From positions 2,728,001 through 2,792,000 of the forward strand of contig OZ244626.1 in assembly GCA_965218495.1 (NCBI GenBank): DNA of 64,000 nucleotides. The letters are read 5' to 3'. The DNA is from G965218495 sp965218495 (GTDB lineage: Bacteria; Bacteroidota; Rhodothermia; Rhodothermales; Bin80). Each line of letters starts with the position of its first letter. Position 1 is the stretch's first letter. Below the pieces are notes generated by a model. That model was given only the letters and a program-made list of their open reading frames with translations, did not search any database and was not told where the DNA came from. A program made the position numbers and the translations under genes. Positions 8,895 to 17,393 of the stretch are shown one piece after another.

Positions 8895-8910
8895 ATCATT
8901 TTCAAATGAT
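8895..8910. promoter_or_regulatory. Second palindrome upstream of the RHH gene
   Basis: ATCATTT TC AAATGAT, 7-bp arms, 12 bp upstream of the first palindrome. It could be a second operator or a binding site for the integrase accessory factor. Confidence 0.35.
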
Positions 8911-8954
8911 TCACCGTGAAGGCCGGGCAATGACACGATCCAGACGGAATGGCG

Positions 8955-8972
8955 CTTTTGATTCCACGTTGT
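8955..8972 (-). repeat. Right attachment-site arm of the serine-integrase element
   Basis: CTTTTGATTCCACGTTGT, the exact reverse complement of 6777-6794. It is followed by T and then ACC, where the transposase gene resumes. Confidence 0.85.
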
Positions 8973-10335
8973 TACCAACACGCATTATCATGGCCAACAG
9001 CACGGCGAGTACCTGGCCTACGGACGTTCGAAGCAAAAGCGTTCCGATTGTCCGCTGGTCACGCTCGGGCTGGTGCTCGATGGCGCGGGCTTCCCGCGCA
9101 CCTGCGAGATCTTGCCCGGCAACGTCTCGGAGCCCGGCACGCTGCAGGACGCTATCGAGCGTCTGAACGCCAGCGTGGACGGCCAGAAGCCGACGGTGAT
9201 CATGGATGCAGGGATCGCTACGGAAGCGAACGTGTCCTGGCTGGCAGAACAGGGCTACGACTGGATCTGCGTGCACCGCGGCCGGCGGCCCCTGCCGCCA
9301 GAGCGGGAGCCTGACAGTACGCTGACCACCCAGGCTGGTCATGCCGTACGCGTGTGGCAGTTGCAGCAAACGAAGCAGGAAATGCTGCTCTATGCCGTCA
9401 GCGAAGCCAGAAAGCACAAGGAAGAGCAGATCCTCCAGCGCCGGCGCACGCTACTGGAAGCGGCCCTCACCTCGCTGCACGAAGGGCTGCAGAAGCCCTA
9501 CCATACCAAGCGGCTCAAGAAGGTCGTAGAGCAGGTCGGACGCATAAAAGAGCGCTATGCCCGCGTATCTCATCAGTACGAAGTGACGGTTGTAGAAGGG
9601 AGTGGCCCCAACGCCAAAGCCGTGAAGTTTGCACGCAAGACGCAGTGGGAAGAGGCCGACGGGGCCCTGGGGGGCTACGTACTGCGTACCAGTCAGACGG
9701 ATGGGACCTTAAGCACATTGTAGCCACGTACTGGCGACTGTCCGAGGTGGAGGCCACCTTCCGCTCGTTGAAGTCGGAACTGGGGATGCGGCCGCTATAC
9801 CACAGCAAGGACGCACGCATCGCCGCGCACATCAGCATTGCCGTGTATGCCTATCACGCCGTGCACCTGATCCGGACACGCTTGAAGGCGCAGGGCATCC
9901 ACACCAGCTGGAAGACGCTTCGCCAGAAGCTGAGCGCCTGGCAACGGGTGATGACGACCATAAAGGACACCCAAGGCCAGGTGATTGTCAACGTGCAGGA
10001 CGAGCGCCCAAGGGCAGAACTGGCTCAGATAGCGCGGATCTGCGGCGTCACGCCCAGCCTGCATCGGCAGCGCTACCTACGCCAGGATTAAGGCAGGCGA
10101 CAGGCGGAAGAAAAGTAGTGCCAGCCAGGCGGGAGTACACCCTTTTCTTATATGTGGAGAATGTGTCTACCTATACTGTTTGAGTCATAAAATGGCGAAG
10201 TCGGGTTGGGGTCGCTCCCTGGGTCATTGAATAGGCGGGGCATTACACGCGCAGGTCGCGCGTTCACTTTCGCATGATGATGCTGGTATGGCCCGGCACC
10301 TGTCGCGTCGGTTCTTCTAACCAACCTACATCATC

Positions 10336-10878
10336 ATGCTCTGCCCTTCCTGCCAAATCCAAATACAGCCCGGCCTCCGCTGGTGCAGCATCTGTCACGC
10401 GAACACCGTTAATCCGGAGTTCGGCAAATTGGCATTGCCGGGACGTCGGCTGGGTGCCTACTTCATGGATTCGATTCTGCCATTGGGACTGCTTGTTTTC
10501 GCGCTCGTGTCCATGATCATAGGAGCATCCGCAGGAGCGATTGCCGTGGCAGCAGGAGAATCGGAAGAAGTTGCTGCTGCGGGCGTGCTTGTTGGTGTGG
10601 TAGGCCCGATGTGTTTGTGGATGGGTTACGCAGTGTGGGCATTGTTCCTGTTTCCCAAAGGGACTACGCCCGGCAAGAATCTGCTAGGCATGTACGTCAT
10701 ACGCGAAGATGGCACCCCGCCGGGCTTTTTCACGATGCTCGTACGGGAAACCGTAGGCAAATGGCTTTCCGGTTTAGTGATTATGCTGGGCTACCTGTCT
10801 ATTGTGACCGACCAGGACAACCAGGGGTGGCATGACAAGCTCCTGAATACCTATGTTGTACGGATTGTTGCCAAGTAA
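10336..10878 (+). CDS. RDD-family membrane protein with N-terminal zinc ribbon
   Basis: A 180-residue protein. The N-terminus carries a two-CxxC zinc ribbon (MLCPSCQIQIQPGLRWCSIC), then an RDD domain: LPGRRLGAYFMDSILPLGL contains the Arg and Asp residues that name the family. Three hydrophobic segments (about 38-60, 75-100, 130-150), KGTTPGKNLLGMYVI and WHDKLLNTYVV are family landmarks. RDD proteins are inner-membrane proteins of poorly defined transport or stress roles. The start is ATG 10336. A repeated sequence with an IS200/IS605-like palindrome begins 19 nt after the stop. Confidence 0.85.
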   Translation: MLCPSCQIQIQPGLRWCSICHANTVNPEFGKLALPGRRLGAYFMDSILPLGLLVFALVSMIIGASAGAIAVAAGESEEVAAAGVLVGVVGPMCLWMGYAVWALFLFPKGTTPGKNLLGMYVIREDGTPPGFFTMLVRETVGKWLSGLVIMLGYLSIVTDQDNQGWHDKLLNTYVVRIVAK

Positions 10879-10896
10879 AGCATGTCAATCCCTAAA

Positions 10897-11000
10897 TGTG
10901 AAGTGCAATTTTGCACAAAAAGGAAGGCTGCCACCTCAATACCAACCGGACCGCCAGGCCGGACAAGAGCGCCGTTGCTCTCACGTTGATTTCCTCCTTG
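10897..11000 (-). repeat. 105-bp repeat, left copy (possible IS200/IS605 end)
   Basis: About 80% identical by eye to 43101-43206, in the same orientation. It contains a near-palindrome (GTGCAATTTTGCAC). On the reverse strand AAGGAGGAAATCAAC precedes a GTG at 10984 that opens a 30-codon ORF (10892-10984). The other copy follows a TnpB fragment directly, so an IS605-type right end or omega-RNA region is the simplest reading. A one-base indel shifts the micro-ORF's C-terminal frame between copies, which argues against a conserved peptide. Confidence 0.55.
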
Positions 11001-11069
11001 TCTGCGCTTAGTAGTACTTGGGCGCAGCCTTTCTACTTCTAAGTTCGGCCCAGAGTGACCCACGACCAC

Positions 11070-14000
11070 TCACCCAACTGGCGGCGGCGGCTCCAGCGAA
11101 ATCCGGAATTCGTCCAGATCAACGGCATCGTCGACCTCGCCTCGCCGCCGCCGCAGGTGCTCGACCAGATCCTCCTGTCGCGGCTGGCCAAACGTGAGTC
11201 GGTACACAGCGAGACTTCCAATCAGGTGCTGAAGTTGGTCCACTTCGCGGCTGAAGGGCAACAGCGGCACGCGGCGCTCCACCCGAGCACTACCTTCATC
11301 GAAGATCCAATATGGAACCAAGTCGTTCGATTCTGACGACCGCCCTTCCTTGGCCCTCTTGAATAGCACTTTCCAGGGGTCATTTCCACCGCCGTCGGCC
11401 AAGCCATGTTGGATTCCGGCCAGACCATACCGCTCGGCAACGTTTTTCCGCACGGCATGACCCTTGTAGCGATGAACGCGCCCCTCTCGCTGCTCTAGGT
11501 CGACAGGGTTCGAGGGCAGATTCCAGTGATACACAGCGTGGCAGTACGTATGGAAATCCAAGCCTTCCTGGCCGATAGAGGTCGTAGCGAGAATGAACGG
11601 CCAGAATGGCGAGTTGAATGCCTTTCTTACCGTATCTGCCCGCTGGATGGCTTCGCCGCGTTCGCTCTTCAAGTCGCCGAATCGGAGGGCGAACCGGGTA
11701 CGGACATTGAATGGCTCAATCTTGATTGACTGACCGGGGACGAAAGACCGGATGCCATCAATCCGAACCTGCGAGGTGCGGAGCGAGAGCGCTTTTGACA
11801 TCTCCTTGGAAATGCCGTCTACCACGTCTTCAGCCGGATGTCCCATCAATCCAAGCGACTCCTCCAGGACATGGGCATACTCGTCAAAAACTGCCTGGAG
11901 ATTCCCCGCAAGTGCGTAGCGAAGGACCGATTCCCAGTACCTCTTGCTGGAGTCGGGCAACTGAGCGCGGACTAGGCCAATGCTCTCTGGCATGTTGAAC
12001 ACGGTACGTAACCCTTGGGCGACATCCGCAGCGCCTTGAAGCAAATGCCAATTAGCTAGGTCCAAGTCCGTGATTCGACGGAGCGCGCGATACGCACAGA
12101 CGGCGGGCCCGGCAAGCGCGACCAGCGCCAAGACTCTGACGAGATCCTCCGGCGCAGGCCCAAGCCTAAGCTGTCCATTCATCGCACTAGCAAACTCGAT
12201 GACGTGCTGCGCAAGTCCGCCGTCGCCTGCGCCATCATCTGGCGTGTTTGCCCGCCGACCCCAATGATCCTTCACCCACCTTGTAGTCTCGGGGTGGTAT
12301 TTTTGGTCGAGCAGCGCGGGTGCGGCCCAGTACCAACGCTGGTCGCGCCGCCACCTGTCTAGCAGCGCGGGTGCGGCCCGATACCAACGCTGATCGCGCT
12401 GCCGCCGGTCGCCCACCTCGAACTCGATCCCCGCCTCGGCAAGACGCTGCCGTATCTGCTGCTCAACCTCGTGGACTGCGACATTTGAGGTGATCCGGTT
12501 TGCGCCCCCTTCCAGCGCTAGCCGGAGCGGATCTCCCAACTCGGCCAGCGTTGGACTCGGATACAGCAGCAGCAAGTTATTCATAGCACTCGGCTTGCCA
12601 CCCCGTAGGCGAAAAGCAATAGGGCGAGCGCGAGACCGATGTAGCTCGGAGTACGAAGGGAGATCAGATTCCTCGGACATCATGAGTCGCGTTGCCTCGT
12701 AGGAACACATCGCCGCTATAGCGTCCGGCACAACAACCCAAGACGAAAAGACCAGCGACTTGGTCGACTTTGCTGATCCTGCGAATGGACCTGCCGGTTC
12801 CAGATACGGAAGAGATGGCGGCATCCAAAGCTGTTTCCATTGACCCTCCTCGACTGTGTCCTCAAGCAGCTTTCGGAGACGGGGATTCGCGGGAGGAATG
12901 GGCTTGTACCGTTGAATCGCTTCGGGATGCAGCAGCGTCTCTCGGCCGGCTCGCACAGCGGCGACCAAGTCTGCGGACGGTTCCTTGCACCGCTCCTCAA
13001 ACCGCTCTTTGAGGCGGTAGCGCCGCATCAAATTCAAGAGGTATGGTGCCGATTTCCAGTACTCAATTGGATCCCGAGCCTCGACGCTCGACGCCACGCG
13101 GTCAATCAATTCAGCCTGCCGCAGATCATCGACTTGGACCGACAGGTCCGATGAAGCCTGAACCAGCATGGCATCGCGATTGGCCGAGGCTCGCACTCGC
13201 TCGGTACGGACCATGAGCTGGAGAAGACGGGCCTCCAGGCTCCGCCGTGCCTCATCGATATCAAGGCTACGCAGGTTGGCATCGAGAAGCGCCCGCCGAT
13301 ACCGGGAGAGGTCAGCGCGCAGACCCTGCATGGTCTCCTCATCATTCTCACTCAGGAAGGAACAGGTGCGCAGGAAATCCTCAAAATGATCGTCCCCGTC
13401 TTCATCATACAGGGTCAGCATGTGATAGGGCGTTGCCGACAACAACAGAACGCGGGCCCTGAGTCCCGCCTCAGGCGCTTCCTGTTTGTATTTGAACTTA
13501 AGAAGCCGCTCGGTCAATTCTGCAGCGGGGCCTTCCCCATCGAGCAGGTCGCGAAAGCGCTGAAACTCGTCGAGGATGATCAGATCCGGCTCCAGAGCAT
13601 CAACACAGACGCCCGCAAGCATGTTGCGAAGATCCCCAATCACGCAGTAGCGCCGGGCGGAATCCTCCGCTGACCAACCCGTATCGGGCCGCTCGCGAAA
13701 CCGATGGCATGTGTTAGAGAGACAATCATACAGAGCGCGATCACGCTGCAAGGTGGCGAGAAACTCCCGAGTAAGAGCATCATCAACGGTCGGTAACCTC
13801 TGCATGTGCCACTTGTAACTATCGTCCCCGACGGTGCACTGAAGGAGGTTGTAGAGCCCGCCGCGGTCCAGCTTGGGGAGCCGTTTCAGCATGCACCACA
13901 GCACCAACCGCTCGTCGATGATTCCCCCGTGCGACTTCGTCGTGTCGAGGGAAGTGCCTGGCGTTAGGCTGATGAAGTTGACTCTGTGGGCATCCAGATC

Positions 14001-14339
14001 GCGCACCTGCGCAGGTAGGAGCGTGAGCCTCGTGGGCAGCGTGACTTGGGGAAGATCGGTGACGTTGAGCCGTCTGATGTTCTGCTGGGCGATCGTCGTA
14101 TTCGAACACACATAGATGACGTCGAGCCGGCCGACCCGGTCTTGGAGGTGCTCCAGCGTCTTGGCAATGATGCCCCTGGCGACGAGCGTCTTGCCAAGCC
14201 CCACTTCGTCGGCAATCAAGAAACGGTGCGCGGGTCGATCATCCTTCCACAGCCGCTTGAACACGTAGTCGATAGTTCGGCACTGGAAGTCTTTGAGCAC
14301 GTTGAGTGCCCGGTCGGTCTGGAGTTCGATTTCGTTCAT
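11070..14339 (-). CDS. SNF2-like DEAD/DEAH helicase of a defence-type operon
   Basis: A protein of about 1089 residues starting at ATG 14339 (MNEIELQTDRALNVLKDFQ). Walker A is FLIADEVGLGKTLVARG (about residue 45-60). The Walker B region is LIILDEFQRFRDLL, a DEFQ box rather than DEAH. Motif III-like SATPYHML follows. The C-terminal helicase lobe includes SIGQEGLDFHTYCHAVYHWN and QREGRVHRYKGHAVR. It probably remodels or translocates on nucleic acid. It is the third gene of an operon with DUF6361 and phospholipase-D-like genes; its ATG overlaps the stop of the PLD C-terminal frame as ATGA. A longer upstream extension to 15041 exists but lies in the wrong frame over the PLD gene. The gene contains an in-frame 51-bp tandem duplication (12310-12411). 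Confidence 0.85.
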   Translation of the reverse strand: MNEIELQTDRALNVLKDFQCRTIDYVFKRLWKDDRPAHRFLIADEVGLGKTLVARGIIAKTLEHLQDRVGRLDVIYVCSNTTIAQQNIRRLNVTDLPQVTLPTRLTLLPAQVRDLDAHRVNFISLTPGTSLDTTKSHGGIIDERLVLWCMLKRLPKLDRGGLYNLLQCTVGDDSYKWHMQRLPTVDDALTREFLATLQRDRALYDCLSNTCHRFRERPDTGWSAEDSARRYCVIGDLRNMLAGVCVDALEPDLIILDEFQRFRDLLDGEGPAAELTERLLKFKYKQEAPEAGLRARVLLLSATPYHMLTLYDEDGDDHFEDFLRTCSFLSENDEETMQGLRADLSRYRRALLDANLRSLDIDEARRSLEARLLQLMVRTERVRASANRDAMLVQASSDLSVQVDDLRQAELIDRVASSVEARDPIEYWKSAPYLLNLMRRYRLKERFEERCKEPSADLVAAVRAGRETLLHPEAIQRYKPIPPANPRLRKLLEDTVEEGQWKQLWMPPSLPYLEPAGPFAGSAKSTKSLVFSSWVVVPDAIAAMCSYEATRLMMSEESDLPSYSELHRSRARPIAFRLRGGKPSAMNNLLLLYPSPTLAELGDPLRLALEGGANRITSNVAVHEVEQQIRQRLAEAGIEFEVGDRRQRDQRWYRAAPALLDRWRRDQRWYWAAPALLDQKYHPETTRWVKDHWGRRANTPDDGAGDGGLAQHVIEFASAMNGQLRLGPAPEDLVRVLALVALAGPAVCAYRALRRITDLDLANWHLLQGAADVAQGLRTVFNMPESIGLVRAQLPDSSKRYWESVLRYALAGNLQAVFDEYAHVLEESLGLMGHPAEDVVDGISKEMSKALSLRTSQVRIDGIRSFVPGQSIKIEPFNVRTRFALRFGDLKSERGEAIQRADTVRKAFNSPFWPFILATTSIGQEGLDFHTYCHAVYHWNLPSNPVDLEQREGRVHRYKGHAVRKNVAERYGLAGIQHGLADGGGNDPWKVLFKRAKEGRSSESNDLVPYWIFDEGSARVERRVPLLPFSREVDQLQHLIGSLAVYRLTFGQPRQEDLVEHLRRRRGEVDDAVDLDEFRISLEPPPPVG
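12310..12411. repeat. 51-bp tandem duplication inside the helicase gene
   Basis: Two adjacent 51-bp units (12310-12360 and 12361-12411), with a few mismatches. They encode DQRWYRAAPALLD and DQRWYWAAPALLD in tandem. Being a multiple of three, the duplication preserves the frame. Confidence 0.8.
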
Positions 14340-14560
14340 GCCTTCGTGCCCTGCTCGGCCTTGTCTCCCAAGGCCAACTGGAATGTGGCCCAAAGCTCCA
14401 GAAACTTTTGGGGCACGATTGTTGCACCGTCCGCGCCGCTGGCTGTTTTCTCGAGGTTTTTTACGAGGCGGCCAACCGACTCGAGCCGTGCGGGGTCCCG
14501 GCAAAGAGCTCTGGTCATTTCCTCCAGCAGAGGCAGGGTCTCGAAGCCCGGGCGCTGCAT
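14336..14560 (-). other. Out-of-frame C-terminal segment of the PLD-like protein
   Basis: The frame that encodes QRPGFETLPLLEEMTRALCR, then DPARLESVGRLVKNLE and FLELWATFQLALGD, continues the PLD protein's expected C-terminus after a one-base shift near 14575-14600. Its TGA overlaps the helicase ATG (ATGA), a hallmark of the native gene boundary. Confidence 0.6.
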
Positions 14561-16182
14561 GGCCTGCCAGGATCCAGATCCGGCCCGCCTTCAACCTCGG
14601 ACGAAGCGTCAAAGGCGCCCAGCAGGAAAAGCAGATATCGGAGGAACCCGTCGCGGCTGTTGACGACCTGTCGTACCACGGCCGCCTCGCGCTCCGCAGC
14701 AGGAAGACCGTCAGCCACCAGTTTAAGAACGAATGTGCGGGTTTGCGTGCCAGGGCGAATTTTCTTGGGGGCAATCTCGAATGCGACAAACTGGGTGATG
14801 GACGACACGTCCAATGGCCCAAACCCGATTTCCTCTCCAAGGAAGAGGGGGGCGCAGTCAATGCCCTGGTTTCGCGCGATGGTGATGGGCCATGTAGTGA
14901 CCCGGACGCCTGGAGGCAACTCGATCGGATGTCGGGTCCGAAGGCGCGTATGCCAGTGGTTGTCGTCCTTGATACACCGGAGAGCCAGATCGGCTTCGGC
15001 GATTGCGGCCTGAGCGTCTTCGAGGGCACGACGGGTTTCAAGTGTGTCCTTCTCCACAGGCTCGGAGTCGCCGAATTTGAACGCCTCCAGGAGAGCCAGG
15101 AATCCTTGATTGTTTAGGAAAGTCTGCACGGATCCGAGCTGTTGTCGGTTACCCACCAACTCGGCCAACACTTCGACATTGGATCCCGTGACGAGAGCGG
15201 CATTCGTCGCATTCGCTGAACCCAATGTCAGACGGGTGCGGTTAGGCTCGTCGCAGAGGTAGAGCTTCGCGTGAAGACCCATGTTCTCGCCCCATCGTTC
15301 TTGCGGATCCTCTCCATCCCCTATTTCCGCCTCCTCCCGCAACACCAGGCATTCTTTGAACGCAGCTCGGGCCGTACCCGAAACCTCGACCAGTTCTTCG
15401 AATCGCGAGATGAGAGCCTGCGGCGACTCGCTTGTCGCCGCAAGCCTTTTCAGAGCCGTGCCACTGACGTACGGTGCCATAACCAGCAGCCTTTTGGAAT
15501 GGGGTGGTGTCCAGCTGGATCGATCGAGCCCAAGCGTATGGAGTTGGAATTCGTCAATGCCTGGAGGCAAGTCCCATTCAGTGACCGCCAGCTCGTCGGC
15601 GAGGGAGCCGAGCTGAGACTGCCTTTCTCGGCCCAGTTCCGGCGAAAGATCCGGGAGGCTATGCAGCAATCGCACCAAATCCGCGTTGCCAGTGACGAGA
15701 CTGGTGCCAGGGTGGCCTTCGACGGTGAGCGAGACGTCCCACGACAGGTCCGCCGTGAGGTTTCGCGACAGTACGACGAGCCGGATGAGTGGCTGCGTGT
15801 CCTCAAGGGACTCGAATCGGAGAACCCAGACCTTGGGGTGAAAGACGCCGCCGTTAGGTGCGGAGGCCACGAACACCGAGCCTTCGAGCAGGGAGTACAA
15901 AATTCTCTTCCGGGCTGGAGCCAGAATTCGGCCTCGCTGGTGAAATATCGACAGACGGTCCGCCGTGTTGCGCAACGCATCAAGGAGCGCCAAACGGTCT
16001 TGGAGAAGTTCGGCCTGTGGCTGTCCGGTGGCGTAGAGGAGAAGGTGAAGCGGCACGGCGAGGAGCGTGTCGAGATCGAGGGAGTAGGTTAGAGCGACAG
16101 CCTTGTCGAACTGGAATTGGCACGGTGTAGTGAGCGCCTCCGTATAGAGGGTGCGGTTAGATTGGGGGTCAAGCACGGTCAC
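14515..16182 (-). CDS. Phospholipase-D-like nuclease of a defence-type operon (C-terminus frameshifted)
   Basis: A 555-residue product as read, starting at GTG 16182, which overlaps the stop of the DUF6361 gene (GTGA). Two PLD half-motifs are visible: GGVFHPKVWVLRF ... VVLSRNLTADLSWD in the N-terminal half, and MGLHAKLYLCDEPN ... TLGSANATNAALVTGSN in the C-terminal half. These give the paired HxK(x)n(N/S) active site of PLD-type nucleases and phosphodiesterases. The annotated frame ends in an unlikely Cys/Arg-rich tail (ARASRPCLCWRK), while the neighbouring frame supplies a sensible C-terminus reaching the helicase start. So the gene has a frameshift near 14590, either real or a sequencing error. 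Confidence 0.8.
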   Translation of the reverse strand: MTVLDPQSNRTLYTEALTTPCQFQFDKAVALTYSLDLDTLLAVPLHLLLYATGQPQAELLQDRLALLDALRNTADRLSIFHQRGRILAPARKRILYSLLEGSVFVASAPNGGVFHPKVWVLRFESLEDTQPLIRLVVLSRNLTADLSWDVSLTVEGHPGTSLVTGNADLVRLLHSLPDLSPELGRERQSQLGSLADELAVTEWDLPPGIDEFQLHTLGLDRSSWTPPHSKRLLVMAPYVSGTALKRLAATSESPQALISRFEELVEVSGTARAAFKECLVLREEAEIGDGEDPQERWGENMGLHAKLYLCDEPNRTRLTLGSANATNAALVTGSNVEVLAELVGNRQQLGSVQTFLNNQGFLALLEAFKFGDSEPVEKDTLETRRALEDAQAAIAEADLALRCIKDDNHWHTRLRTRHPIELPPGVRVTTWPITIARNQGIDCAPLFLGEEIGFGPLDVSSITQFVAFEIAPKKIRPGTQTRTFVLKLVADGLPAAEREAAVVRQVVNSRDGFLRYLLFLLGAFDASSEVEGGPDLDPGRPCSARASRPCLCWRK

Positions 16183-17393
16183 GTAGCCTCCAGACCAGCG
16201 GCAAGGTCCCCTAGGAATGAGCGCACTCCAGCCCACCGGAATGACATCCGATCGATGCCGGATGCCCCGCTCCACTGATCGAGTGATCGCTGGTTGGCGA
16301 ACCGGGAGCGTGGCCCTTTAAGGCGTCGTTCCCTCTCCTCCACTAGGCGTGCGGGCGCTGAACCCTCCCGGGGAATCCCGGCCGTTGCAGAGCCGACTTC
16401 CCCGGTTTTGGTGTGGTCAACCCACCGAGTCACAAATCGTTGTGCGCCCGAACTGATTTTGTGTCCCTGCCCTTCGATTGTGCTCCACATGTCGTCGAGC
16501 GACCAGTGGCTGACTGCTCCTAAATCCAGTCCACTCCACCACTGCTGGAGCCGGGCTCTGTAGTCCTCATTCAACGCATCGCGTTCGGCGCGCCGAGCAA
16601 GAAGGAGGTTGTATAGAAGTGCGGCGCCGTGCATCACGTCGGAAAAGAGACGGGCATGATCGAGTGCCTTCTTGTGTGCCTCATCGAATCCAGCGTAGTC
16701 GGGGTGTTCCCAAGGGAATCTGCAGTCGACCAGCCGAGCCTGTGCAAAAAGGCGTGCAAGCAGGCTCTTTCGCGCCGCGAATGCCACCCGATCCCTAAAG
16801 TACTCTGCTTCGTATTTGGTGAGCGCGAATGTCACGTCATGAGGAAATTGGCGAGGTGGATCAGGGAGCCCCGGGTGCCAGGTAATGGCCGGACCAACCG
16901 CCAACTCCGATCCCTTGCCTGTCTTCTCGGAAAGATGTCGTCGTCTGTAGATCGCGTCCAAGGCACGGTGGTATCGACTTTGTGCACCGTCAAACTGGCG
17001 CAGTCCCCAGGCCCCCAGCCCAGCCCAATACACTGAACTTGGAAGCCGCTTGAGTCTGCGTCCAGCGACGGCCCCGAACACGCCCTCGTATTCACCGTTG
17101 GCCAGAAGGCATTCTCCGATATCGAGCTCAAGTTCTCGAGCCCTCCGGGAAACGTCGCTACTGGAGACTCTCTGTTTCTCCAGACTGCAGTAGACCCACG
17201 GCACAATGAGAAAGTAGCGCAACCGGGTTTGAATGGTGCTTGTGCCCGGAAAGAGAAGGTCAGAGAAGGAATCGCGAATCGCGCCGAGCCCGAGTTCGTC
17301 GCGGGTGTCGCGCTCCTCGAAAAGAGCGAGGATGCGCTCCATGCGGTCGCGGGCGTGTTGGTCGTGGTCGATCCAGCTCAGTGTTAGGGTCAT
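16179..17393 (-). CDS. DUF6361-family protein, first gene of a defence-type operon
   Basis: A 404-residue protein starting at ATG 17393 (MTLTLSWIDHDQHARDRMER). It shows the hallmarks I recall for DUF6361: ERDTRDELGLGAIRDSFSDL, FPGTSTIQTRLRYFLIVPW, then RARELELDIGECLL and SVYWAGLGAWGLR. The upstream TTG at 17426 is in frame but adds residues unlike the family. No enzymatic motif is obvious to me; the family is found beside PLD-like and helicase genes. The three-gene order DUF6361 / PLD / helicase matches, as far as I recall, the composition of the Azaca anti-phage system. That match comes from memory and was not searched. Confidence 0.8.
   Translation of the reverse strand: MTLTLSWIDHDQHARDRMERILALFEERDTRDELGLGAIRDSFSDLLFPGTSTIQTRLRYFLIVPWVYCSLEKQRVSSSDVSRRARELELDIGECLLANGEYEGVFGAVAGRRLKRLPSSVYWAGLGAWGLRQFDGAQSRYHRALDAIYRRRHLSEKTGKGSELAVGPAITWHPGLPDPPRQFPHDVTFALTKYEAEYFRDRVAFAARKSLLARLFAQARLVDCRFPWEHPDYAGFDEAHKKALDHARLFSDVMHGAALLYNLLLARRAERDALNEDYRARLQQWWSGLDLGAVSHWSLDDMWSTIEGQGHKISSGAQRFVTRWVDHTKTGEVGSATAGIPREGSAPARLVEERERRLKGPRSRFANQRSLDQWSGASGIDRMSFRWAGVRSFLGDLAAGLEAT

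Larger units (their letters stand above)
6777..8973. mobile_element. 2.2-kb serine-integrase element inserted in the transposase gene
   Basis: The insert is bounded by perfect 18-bp inverted arms (ACAACGTGGAATCAAAAG at 6777-6794 and its complement at 8955-8972). ACC is present at both junctions (left flank 6774-6776, right flank 8974-8976). Joining the two ends would give a 40-bp site with 18-bp symmetric arms around TACC, the expected shape of an attP for a large serine integrase. The only genes inside are the integrase and a HTH/RHH protein. Known: serine integrases recombine asymmetric attL/attR made from attB and a longer palindromic attP. Inference: this is an autonomous minimal integrative element whose attB is the codons of the transposase DLTNT motif. 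Confidence 0.8.
6078..10091 (+). pseudogene. IS1634-family transposase, split by a serine-integrase element and frameshifted
   Basis: The N-terminal 235 or so codons (6078 to about 6776) encode YIRATKTHAKKGE ... VVFYDLT, the start of an IS1634-type DDE transposase. The rest resumes at 8974: TNTHYHGQQ, then YGRSKQKRSDCPLVTLGLVLD, NVSEPGTL and VIMDAGIATEANVSWL. The join falls inside the conserved DLTNT(H/Y) motif that holds a catalytic aspartate. Removing 6777-8973 restores one continuous frame (YDLT + NTHYHG). A second, independent lesion is a one-base frameshift near 9700: the frame ending QTDGTLSTL stops at 9723, while the neighbouring frame continues SDGWDLKHIVATYW and SEVEATFRSLKSELGMRPLYH to 10091. 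The gene is therefore dead twice over. GTACTCCC at 5890-5897 and its inverted copy at 10132-10139 could lie near the element's ends, but this is weak. Confidence 0.85.

Noticed and set aside
14340..15041. N-terminal extension of the helicase to 15041
   Set aside because: It lies out of frame over the PLD gene and lacks family features; ATG 14339 fits the operon overlap.
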